DNA of 8,766 nucleotides from Propionibacteriaceae bacterium (GTDB taxonomy: Bacteria > Actinomycetota > Actinomycetes > Propionibacteriales > Propionibacteriaceae): positions 1 through 8,766 of the forward strand of contig JAIRXX010000039.1 of assembly GCA_031268065.1 (NCBI GenBank), read 5' to 3'. Within the stretch, counting starts at the first letter, position 1. Each line of letters begins with the position of its first letter. A model generated the notes under the pieces. That model saw only the letters and a list, made by a program, of their open reading frames with translations. It ran no database searches and was not told the origin of the DNA. This document shows, piece after piece, positions 1 through 7,300 of the stretch. The position numbers and the translations under genes were made by a program.

Positions 1-2
1 CG

Positions 3-356
3 GTGCGAATCTCCGCCGTCGGCGGGCTGCACGCCGTGATCCACCACGACATCCCCCGTATCGGCAATATCGGATTGGTGGTGGACGCCGAGGGGGAGCC
101 GCGCTTCTTCCATCCCGGCGACTCGCTCAAAGCCGTGCCCAAGGGTGTCGATGTGCTGGCCATCCCCGCGTACGGCCCCTGGGCGGCGATGAAGCGGACC
201 ATCGATTTCACCCGGGCGGTGAAAGCCGGGCGGGGCTTCTGCATCCACGAGGGCCTGCTCAACGAGCGGGGCTGGAATCTGGTTTTCAACCGGCTGGCCG
301 AGATGACTTCCACCAAGATCGACGACCTGCGCGGCGCGGTTCCGCTGGAGTTGTAG
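3..356 (+). CDS. MBL-fold metal-dependent hydrolase, C-terminal part (5' end outside window)
   Basis: Partial gene: the frame is open to the left edge, so the GTG at position 3 is probably internal, and only the last ~118 codons are present. The residues match the second half of the UlaG/YtkL-like branch of the metallo-beta-lactamase superfamily (COG2220 type). Visible are a GGLHAVIHHDIP strand, then N-I-G-L-V-V-D, then HPGDS (residues 37-41; the Asp is a usual metal ligand), then IPAYGPWAAM, and a late His in CIHEG (residue 82) at the position of the last metal ligand. Family members are usually about 210-230 residues, so roughly half is missing, including the HxHxDH motif. The substrate is unknown; the family includes phosphodiesterases, lactonases and many uncharacterised hydrolases. 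It ends with TAG 11 bases before the kinase gene's end on the opposite strand. The family call is fairly sure; the function is not. Confidence 0.85.
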   Translation: MRISAVGGLHAVIHHDIPRIGNIGLVVDAEGEPRFFHPGDSLKAVPKGVDVLAIPAYGPWAAMKRTIDFTRAVKAGRGFCIHEGLLNERGWNLVFNRLAEMTSTKIDDLRGAVPLEL

Positions 357-368
357 CGCTGCGGCGCT
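355..368. terminator. Small GC hairpin between two convergent genes
   Basis: AGCGC (355-359) and GCGCT (364-368) form a perfect 5-bp stem with a TGCG loop. It sits in the 11-base gap between the MBL-fold gene and the kinase gene and overlaps the ends of both stop codons. There is no T tract. It could help end transcription from both sides, but the stem is short and the role is a guess. Confidence 0.25.
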
Positions 369-2353
369 CAGACGATGTAGAGCGTCACGGTCGAACCTTT
401 GGGCGCTTTCTTCCCGGCGGAGGGGTTCGATCCGTTGACGAAGCCCAGCGGGAAATTGACCTGGTTCGAGATTTCCACTTTGAAGCCCGCGTCGGTCAGC
501 CGTTCCACAGCCGCTGCTTTCAGCGATCCGCGCACCTTGGGCACTTCGACCAATTCGGGGCCTTTGGAGACGGTGAAACTGATCGTGTCGCCGCGATGCA
601 GTTCACCCTCGTTGGGCGTCTGTTCAATCACATCGCCCTTGGCTATCTCATCGTCGTAGAGCTGCTCTGCTTTCTTGACCTTCAGCCCAGCCGCCTCGTA
701 GAACTGCTTGGCCTCGTCGAAGGGTTTGCCAGCGAAGCTGACGATGGGGACCGGCTGCGGACCCTTGGACACCACCAAATCGACCACGGTCAGCGGCTTG
801 ACCAGCTTGGCGGCTTTCACCGACGAGCTGACCACCGTTCCGAAAGCGGCTTTGTCATCCCAATCTTCGGTGACGACCCCGATTTGCAGATGGGCCTTGG
901 TCAGCGCGGCATTGGCTTCGTTCAGCGTCATCCCGGTCAATTTGGGCACCTCGTAGCGCTCTTGGCCCTTTGAAAGGAAAGCTTGCAGCGTCCCGCCGCG
1001 CTCAATCGGCTCATTCACCGTCGGTATGGTCTCGATGACCTGCCCTGCCGGGATGTCCTCGGAGTAGGCGTTCTCGAAAACGATTTTTATCCCGGTTTTC
1101 ATCGCCAGCGCCTCGGCCTTCGTCTGGCTGAGGTTGGCGAAGTCGGGCACCTCCACGTAGCGGCCCTTGAACAGATACCAGCCGGTGAAGCCGAGCAGCA
1201 CGGCCAAGATCAGCAGGATCAAGAAGACCGTCAGGCCGGTGCGGCGGCGTTTCCGCTGCTTTGCGACCAGGGGCTGCGCGGTTTGGACCGCCGGCATGGC
1301 GGTGGCCAGCAGCGAGGGTTCGTTCCCGCTGGCGTCGGCTTCGATGACCGGGATGGTCGCGGTGTCGCTTATCGTGTTGTCGCGGTCGGAAGCCTGGCCA
1401 TCGGCGAGCAGCGGCACCTGCATGGTGAGTTGGTCGGCGGCCTCGGTCGAGCCTTCGCTGATCCAGGCCGCCAGCTGTGGGTCGTTGGCTTTGCCCGCCG
1501 CCAAATCCGCGCGGGCTTTGAGCAGATAGTCCAGCAACACCGTGGCATCGCGGGGCCGGGCCTCAATCTCCCTGTTGACGCATTTCAGCACTATCGCGTC
1601 CAGATAGTCCGGCACCGCCTGCGACGGCGCCGCGGCCGAGGGCGGCTCGATGTCTTTGTGAACGTGGGAGTAGGCGACTTGGATCGGGCTCTCCCCGGTG
1701 TGCGGTTTCCTGCCGGTGAGCAATTCGTAGAGGATGACGCCGAGCGCGTAGATGTCGGCGCGGGTGTCGGCTTTGCCATCGGTCACCAGCTCGGGAGCCA
1801 GGTAGGACACCGACCCGATCACCGTGCCAGCCGAAGTGACCGTGTTTGAGGTGACTGCGCGGGCCAGGCCGAAATCGGCCACCTTGAGTTGGTTGCGGTT
1901 GGAAATCAGCACGTTCTCCGGCTTGAGGTCGCGGTGCATTATCCCTTTGTCGTGGGCGGCGGCTACCGCGCTGACCACCGGGATCAGCAGCTCTACCGCC
2001 CGCTGGGCAGCCACCGGGGCTTCACGGACGATCAGCTTGCGGAGGGTTTCGCCCTCCACGTATTCCATCACGATGTAGGGCCTGCCCCGGTCCATGCCCT
2101 GATCGAAAACCGAGACCACATTGGGATGGATCAGCCCTGCCGCAGCCCTGGCCTCCCGGTCGAAACGGGCCACGAAGTCCGCATCGCCGCCCAGCGAATC
2201 ATGCATGACTTTCACGGCGACCCTGCGGGTCAGCCTGGTGTCGGTGGCCAGATACACGGTGGCCATGCCGCCCCGGTCCACCTTGTTGGTGATCTGGTAG
2301 CGGCCATCCAGAACTCGCCCCAGCAGGGGATCGGATTCGTTCACGGTCGCCAT
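368..2353 (-). CDS. pknL: PASTA-domain Ser/Thr protein kinase, PknL/PknB-like
   Basis: Transmembrane eukaryotic-type Ser/Thr kinase (661 aa). The cytoplasmic kinase domain covers about residues 19-285: Gly-rich loop DRGGMATV (26-33), ATP-anchoring Lys48 in VAVKV, catalytic loop HRDLKPEN with Asp142, DFG Asp160, and an activation loop rich in Thr/Ser ending in APE. A ~90-residue linker leads to a basic KQRKRRR stop and one membrane helix (~373-394). Four extracellular PASTA domains follow (~399-463, 466-531, 532-598, 599-661). PASTA domains of this family bind peptidoglycan fragments or lipid II, so a cell-wall or division signalling role is likely. An ATG 18 bases upstream (2371) is in frame, but the ATG at 2353 has GGAG 8 bases before it, so it is preferred. 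A TAGAAT -10-like box lies at 2403-2408 on the same strand, without a clear -35. The nearby polyprenyl synthase matches the pknL neighbourhood of other actinobacteria. Mycobacterium tuberculosis PknL lacks PASTA domains, so the symbol rests mainly on context; a pknB-type name is the alternative. Confidence 0.93.
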   Translation of the reverse strand: MATVNESDPLLGRVLDGRYQITNKVDRGGMATVYLATDTRLTRRVAVKVMHDSLGGDADFVARFDREARAAAGLIHPNVVSVFDQGMDRGRPYIVMEYVEGETLRKLIVREAPVAAQRAVELLIPVVSAVAAAHDKGIMHRDLKPENVLISNRNQLKVADFGLARAVTSNTVTSAGTVIGSVSYLAPELVTDGKADTRADIYALGVILYELLTGRKPHTGESPIQVAYSHVHKDIEPPSAAAPSQAVPDYLDAIVLKCVNREIEARPRDATVLLDYLLKARADLAAGKANDPQLAAWISEGSTEAADQLTMQVPLLADGQASDRDNTISDTATIPVIEADASGNEPSLLATAMPAVQTAQPLVAKQRKRRRTGLTVFLILLILAVLLGFTGWYLFKGRYVEVPDFANLSQTKAEALAMKTGIKIVFENAYSEDIPAGQVIETIPTVNEPIERGGTLQAFLSKGQERYEVPKLTGMTLNEANAALTKAHLQIGVVTEDWDDKAAFGTVVSSSVKAAKLVKPLTVVDLVVSKGPQPVPIVSFAGKPFDEAKQFYEAAGLKVKKAEQLYDDEIAKGDVIEQTPNEGELHRGDTISFTVSKGPELVEVPKVRGSLKAAAVERLTDAGFKVEISNQVNFPLGFVNGSNPSAGKKAPKGSTVTLYIV

Positions 2354-2361
2354 CACAAAAT

Positions 2362-2365
2362 CTCC
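2362..2365 (-). promoter_or_regulatory. Ribosome binding site that decides the kinase start
   Basis: GGAG within CCGGAGAT lies 8 bases before the ATG at 2353. The upstream in-frame ATG at 2371 is preceded only by a C-rich stretch without a Shine-Dalgarno match. This favours the shorter 661-residue kinase. Confidence 0.6.
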
Positions 2366-2442
2366 GGACATTGTTGGGGAAGGATGTCCATACTCAACCC
2401 GAATTCTAGAGCCTGGCGCAAGGAAGGTTTTCCCGGCACGCC

Positions 2443-2447
2443 GGAGG
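2443..2447 (+). promoter_or_regulatory. Shine-Dalgarno site of the ThiE-like gene
   Basis: GGAGG, 12 bases before the ATG at 2460. The spacing is longer than ideal, but it is the only good site upstream and is nearer to this ATG than to the later in-frame GTG and ATG codons. Confidence 0.45.
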
Positions 2448-2459
2448 CGTTAGCCTTAA

Positions 2460-3134
2460 ATGGTGACAGTCATGTATGGCGTCGGTGCCAGATTGCGGGC
2501 CGCCAAGGTGCTGCTCGTCACGGCTTTGGAGCTTCCGGCGCCGCTGCCCGAGCTGGTCCGAGCCGGGGTGGGCATGGTTGCGATCCGCGATGAAGAGCAT
2601 AGCGATCAAGAACTTGCACGGGAACTGGCCGCGCTGCGATGCAGTGTGCCGCCGGGGCGGATATTGCTCGGCGTCTGCGACCGTACCGGAGCAGGGGATG
2701 CGGCAGATTTCGTGCAGCACCGGGCTTGTCTGGGGGAAGAGGGCGGCGGTTCGCCGCCGCTGGGAAAGCTCGTCGGCAGCGCTTGCGGCACGCAGAAGGC
2801 TTTCGACGCCGCGCTGGCCCATCCCGCCATCGGTTACATCTGCCTCGGCCCAGCGCCTGCACCCGGCCTGATCCGCCACGCCGCCGCCCGCGCCCCGCAA
2901 GCCGACGCCGCGGCCAAGGTCTGGTTCGCCTGCGGCGGTGTGGACCAGGGCAACCTCGCCGCGCTGGCCGCGCTGGGCGCACGGCGGATAGCCGTCGGGG
3001 ACGCGCTCACCCAGGCAGGCGATCCGGTGGCCGCCGCCGCTGCCTTGAGCGCCGCCCTGCGCCAGGTGTGGGCGGCGGACCCGGCGATGGAAGGCTTTGC
3101 GCTGCGAAGCTCAGCGGTCGCGGTTGGCCGCTGA
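2460..3134 (+). CDS. ThiE/TenI-family TIM-barrel protein with degenerate active site
   Basis: 224-residue protein with the thiamine phosphate synthase fold pattern: strand VLLVT (17-21), VAIRD (40-44), LLGVCDR (69-75), GS..GT (106-111), YICLGP (126-131), VWFACGGV (154-161) and RRIAVGDAL (175-183). These match ThiE landmarks in order, but key residues differ. The usual Q-L-R-x-K is A-I-R-D-E (41-45). The N-D pair is Cys73-Asp74. The pyrophosphate-binding T-x-T-K loop after GP is replaced by A-P-A-P-G. Arg43, Asp74 and the GG pair (159-160) remain. It may therefore not make thiamine phosphate; it could be an inactive paralogue or have another ligand. GGAGG at 2443-2447 is 12 bases before the ATG. 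A GTG at 2463 and an ATG at 2472 are alternative starts, but they lie still farther from that site. The gene is divergent from the kinase and overlaps the end of the convergent polyprenyl synthase gene by 24 bases. The family call is good; the function is unknown. Confidence 0.8.
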   Translation: MVTVMYGVGARLRAAKVLLVTALELPAPLPELVRAGVGMVAIRDEEHSDQELARELAALRCSVPPGRILLGVCDRTGAGDAADFVQHRACLGEEGGGSPPLGKLVGSACGTQKAFDAALAHPAIGYICLGPAPAPGLIRHAAARAPQADAAAKVWFACGGVDQGNLAALAALGARRIAVGDALTQAGDPVAAAAALSAALRQVWAADPAMEGFALRSSAVAVGR

Positions 3135-4211
3135 ATAGGCCAGTTCGGCGAGGGCATTCGCCGATGCCGGGCGGATCGACGGCTCCCGGCGTATCGCCCG
3201 GATGGCGATGTCGAGCGCGTCTTCTATCGCGGCCTCGGTGGCTTCCAGCGCCCCAGAGCCGGTGATGATTTCGCGGAGCGCCGCAATGTCTACCTCGTCT
3301 AAGTCCGGGCGGCCCAGGCTGACGGCCAGTTGCGAAGCTTGCTCCGGGGTACACAGCCGCATCGCCAGCGTTGCCAGCGCGGTCAGCTTGCCTTCGCGCA
3401 GATCGTCACCGGCTGGCTTTCCGGTCTGCTCGGGGTCTCCGAAGACCCCAAGCACGTCGTCACGATATTGGAAGGCCCGTCCCACCGCCGAACCGTAGCT
3501 CTCCAGCGCTCCAAGCAGGCCGCTGGTGGCCCCGGCCAGCGCGGCGCCGATCTGCAGCGGGCGGATCACCGTGTAGCGCGAAGTTTTGTATTCCACGACC
3601 CGTTCCACCATTGCCCAGCTGGCCTCGAAGGCGCTTCGCGCCGAGCGGGGATCGCAGGCCTGCCCCAGCATGTCCAGGAATTGCCCGGCGCTGACCTCGG
3701 TGGACATCTCTTGCAGGTATCGCCGGGCGCGGCCCAGCGCTGGGGAGGGGAATGCCGATTCCGCGAAGAGTTCCACCGCCCATTTGCCGAGCAGGTCGCC
3801 CAAGATGATGGCGGTGGCCTCGCCAAATTCGGACGCCGATCCGCTGAGCTGTTTCGCGTGATGCCAGCGTTCCAATTGCCGGTGTGCGGAAGGCTGGCCG
3901 CGCCGGGTGTCGGAGGAATCCATCACATCGTCGTGGACCAGCTCGGCAACGTGGAACAGGTCGAGGCTGGCCGCCACCCGGATCAGCGGGCCGGGGTCTT
4001 GCGGCGCCGGCGCGGCGCTCAGATATCCCCAGACGCAGAACCCTGGCCGCAGCCGTTTCCCACCTGAGGTGAATGAGCGGGCGAGTTGCCCCAGGATGGT
4101 CAACTGGGGGCTGATCTGGGCCAACAGTTCCAGCTTTGGATGCAGGAAATCTTCGATGGCTTGGTCAACTTGGGCGATCAGAGCCTCGCCTTGGGCAGTT
4201 TCGGCACGCAT
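3111..4211 (-). CDS. idsA: All-trans polyprenyl (geranylgeranyl-type) diphosphate synthase
   Basis: 366-residue class I prenyltransferase that joins isopentenyl diphosphate to allylic diphosphates, giving precursors for quinones, carotenoids or carrier lipids. In order: GGKRLRP (50-56, substrate binding), HDDVMDSSDTRRG with the first Asp-rich motif at 94-98, K-T at 209-210 with RPLQIG, and FQYRDDVLGVFGD (247-259) holding the second Asp-rich motif, followed by TGKPAGDDLREGK. This second-motif form is typical of actinobacterial IdsA-type enzymes. The residue five before the first motif is Ala89, which is small and permits products of C20 or longer. The frame is open to 4430, but that stretch overlaps the GH3 gene's 3' end and is not family-like. 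The ATG at 4211 lacks a clear Shine-Dalgarno. A GTG at 4229 (+6 residues) sits 7 bases after a CATAAT box and could be a leaderless start. Length and motifs are normal for the family. The exact product chain length is inferred. Confidence 0.93.
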   Translation of the reverse strand: MRAETAQGEALIAQVDQAIEDFLHPKLELLAQISPQLTILGQLARSFTSGGKRLRPGFCVWGYLSAAPAPQDPGPLIRVAASLDLFHVAELVHDDVMDSSDTRRGQPSAHRQLERWHHAKQLSGSASEFGEATAIILGDLLGKWAVELFAESAFPSPALGRARRYLQEMSTEVSAGQFLDMLGQACDPRSARSAFEASWAMVERVVEYKTSRYTVIRPLQIGAALAGATSGLLGALESYGSAVGRAFQYRDDVLGVFGDPEQTGKPAGDDLREGKLTALATLAMRLCTPEQASQLAVSLGRPDLDEVDIAALREIITGSGALEATEAAIEDALDIAIRAIRREPSIRPASANALAELAYSAANRDR

Positions 4212-4291
4212 TGAGTCATCACTTGGCACGTCTGCAATTATGGCTGCCCGCTGTGTGGCAGGGGCAAATTGCCAGCTTTCGCGGGTGGGGC

Positions 4292-4323
4292 GGGTTCCCG
4301 GCAACCGATGTCGCCGGGAACCC
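4292..4323 (-). terminator. Stem-loop terminator after the GH3 gene
   Basis: A perfect 11-bp inverted repeat, GGGTTCCCGGC (4292-4302) and GCCGGGAACCC (4313-4323), with a 10-base loop. It begins 6 bases beyond the GH3 stop codon in the direction of transcription. No T tract follows, as is common for terminator-like hairpins in GC-rich actinobacteria. It would separate the GH3 transcript from the idsA gene 80 bases further on. Confidence 0.6.
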
Positions 4324-4329
4324 CAATCC

Positions 4330-7300
4330 TCACTCAGCCTGGCGGCGACGACGGTTGCCGAACAGGACCAGGGATATGCCGAGCGCCAGGAACAGCGCCG
4401 CCGCGATGACCCACGGGCCGGTTTCCGCACCGGTCCTCGGCAGCGAGGGATCGGACGGATCGGACGGATCGGTCGGATCGGTGCCGGACGGGACGCCGCT
4501 GATCAGCACAGATTCTGACTCAAGGCTGATGAAATCCCATCCGGGCCGGGAAGCCGTCACCACATAGCTGATGTAGCTGTCCAGATCCTCCTCCACCACG
4601 GTATAGGCCTCGCCGGTGGCACCCGCAATGGAGACGCCATCGCGGTACCACTGGAAGGTGAGATCGGCCTCGGCTGGCTCGGTCACCACTTTGGCCCGAA
4701 GCAGCGCGCCGACTTTCGCTGTCGCCGGGCTGGTCTGGGAGCCAGAGCCGATCAAGGCGTCAATGATCGTCACCATGCCGCCGACTGGCGGTTCGACTTC
4801 ATCCGCGATGACCGTGATTTCAGCCGAGCGGCTGATCTTCACCTCGTCCACTTCGGCGAGGGCGGTGACCCGGACCTTGCCGATCTTGGTGGCCTTGACG
4901 ACGCCGGTGGCCTCATTGACCGTGGCGTCGGCGGTGTTCTCGTCCATTGCGGCGATCAGATAGGTGACCGTTGCGGTCTTGCCCGCCGGAAGCAGCTTGA
5001 CCGTGGCGTTTACCGGGATCGCGGCTGCGTTCTTGAGTTGGACCGTCTGATCTGCGATGTCGATGACCGGGGTGGTGGCGTTCTCAGCCTGGACCACCAC
5101 TGGGAACGAGTCCGATTTGGTCAGCGAGCCGACTGTAACGGTGGCGGTCACCGTGGTGATGCCCTTGCCCACCGCTGATACGGTGCCGTTGGCATCGACG
5201 CTGGCCACAGCCGGATCCTTCACCGAATACTCGACCTTGACCGAAGGATCGCCGAGGTCGTAGAAGGTCTCGTTGACCCTGGTGGCCGACAAGTTGGCGT
5301 GGATGGCCGTGCCGGGGGCGGCCGTGTTGAGCACGGTGCCATCCGGGACGGCTTTGACGATATCGAGCACCATCGTCGGCTCGCTGGTCAGCTCGAAGCA
5401 GGCTTTGGCACCCCGGTCTGAGTCTGGGCCGACCTGGAAGCACCAATTGCCCAGATCCCAGCTCTCTTTGTCCGCCTTGTCATCCCAGAACCACAGGTCT
5501 GCCGCGCTGACCTTGATGGTCGCGGTAGCCGTCCCGTTGCCGGGAACAGACACCTTCTCGAAGCCGCGCAGCTGTTTGAGCGGGCGGACCTTGCCGTCTG
5601 CCTTCGGTGAGATGGCGTACAACTCGACCGTCTCCTTGCCAGCGGTGCTGGAGTTGTTGGAGACGGTGACGCTGGCCGTGATGGTGTCGTCGCCGGTGGC
5701 GCTGGACTTGTCGAGCTTCAGATTTGAATAGCTGAAGTCGGAGTAGGACAGGCCGTAGCCGAATGGATAGGAGACGGCGCCGTCGAAGTACTGATAGGTG
5801 CGGCCATGTCCAGCGTCAGTTGTCGCCGGGGTGATGCCGTAATCCCATACGCTGCCGAGCTGGTCAAGATCGGAGTACCAAGTCATCGGGAGCTTGCCCG
5901 AGGGGTTGTTTCTGCCGAAGATGGTGTTGGCGGCGGTGATGGACTGGTGCTGGCCGTTGTAGTTGGTCCAGACGATTGACGGGACGTTCGGATTGTTGCG
6001 GAACTTCTCAATGTCCATCGTCCCCACCGATTGCGTCCAGACCACCGTGTGCTTGTTCAGCTCGGCGACCTTGTTGACCAGTTCGTCCTGGAAACGCGGC
6101 AGATCGATGTTAACCCGGTCCATCTCCTCGGAAGCCTCGGCGTTGGTGGTGCCCACCACGACGATAACCGCGTCGGCGTCGGCAATCTTCTGCTCGGCGT
6201 CGGCGTCCAAGTTGTAGGCGTACGGATGGCCCGCAGTGCCCTCTTCGCCAAAGTCGCCCAGCGTGCCGTTGTCGTAGACGAAGTAGAGGTCGTGGATGCC
6301 AGACAGCGAACGGTTGATTTCGGCTGTTCCATCCGGGGTGCCGCAGGTGGAGGCATTGCCTTCGGCGGGAACTGTGGCGACCAGCGGGCCGGTCAGCGAG
6401 TCCAGGTGGACCTGGAAGACGCCTGCGGTCGGGGCCTCTGCCGGGGTGCCGGACTGGGCGACGCAGAGCTGGCTCTCCTGGCCGCTGAAGTCATGGCGGA
6501 CACCGAAGTAGCCGCCCCAGACACTGGATGCGCGCATGTAGTCGGCATAACCCCAGTTGATGCCCATCCAGCCTTCCCAGATGATGAAGCGCTCGGGCTG
6601 GGGATCGTCGGTGATAGACAGCGGATAGCCGTTAGACGAATCGGTGGCGACGATCGGCTGCCCGACGTCGGTGCCGCTGGCGTTCTTGAAGGTGACGTTC
6701 TGCACGCCTGGCTTGCCGGAAGCCGTGGTGGTAGACCACCACATCGGGCAGGTCATTCCGCCGGTGTTGGCCGGGTCGTAGCCTGGGCCGAAGAATATCT
6801 CGCAAATGTCCATCGCGCCGCTGGTGACGCCCGGTGTCACGCCGGAACCCACGTATTCAACGTTGGCGTCCGGGTTGACCGACGCGGCGACCTGGGCCAG
6901 CGCCTCGTTGAAAGTGCGCTCATCGACTGGGGCAGAGCCGGAATAGCCGCCGGAGACGAAGACGTCGGAGAGGTAGCCGACCACCGCGATGTTCTCGGCG
7001 TCGGCGCTGGTCAGCGGCAGGCCTTTGACATTGCCGCCGACGATGTTGTCATTCTTCAACAGCACCGGCGCTTCGTTGGAGACAGCCTGGGAGGCGGCCT
7101 GCTGCGACGCGGTGGCAATGTTGGTGTAGGCGGGTTTGGTGTAAGGCACCTTGTTCGGGGAGTCGAATTCGCCTAGGCGGAAGCGGCCGGTCAACAGAGC
7201 GGTGAGCTGGGCGTCCAGATCGCCGTCGGTGATCAAGCCGGCATCGTAGGCGGACTGCAAGCTCTGCGTGTAGGAGTCGCCCTGGCAATCGATGTCGGAG

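Noticed and set aside
983..1849. 288-codon plus-strand ORF opposite the kinase gene
   Set aside because: It lies fully antisense to conserved kinase, linker and first PASTA sequence, and its Gly/Arg/Val-rich product has no family features; this is a GC-rich shadow frame.
4212..4430. N-terminal extension of the polyprenyl synthase to a 439-residue protein
   Set aside because: The extra 73 residues are Arg/Ser/Trp-rich and unlike the family, have no ribosome site at their ATG, and overlap the GH3 gene and its terminator.
6031..7176. 381-codon plus-strand ORF opposite the GH3 gene
   Set aside because: Antisense to GH3 domains with recognisable motifs; low-complexity Gly/Val/Arg composition typical of shadow frames.
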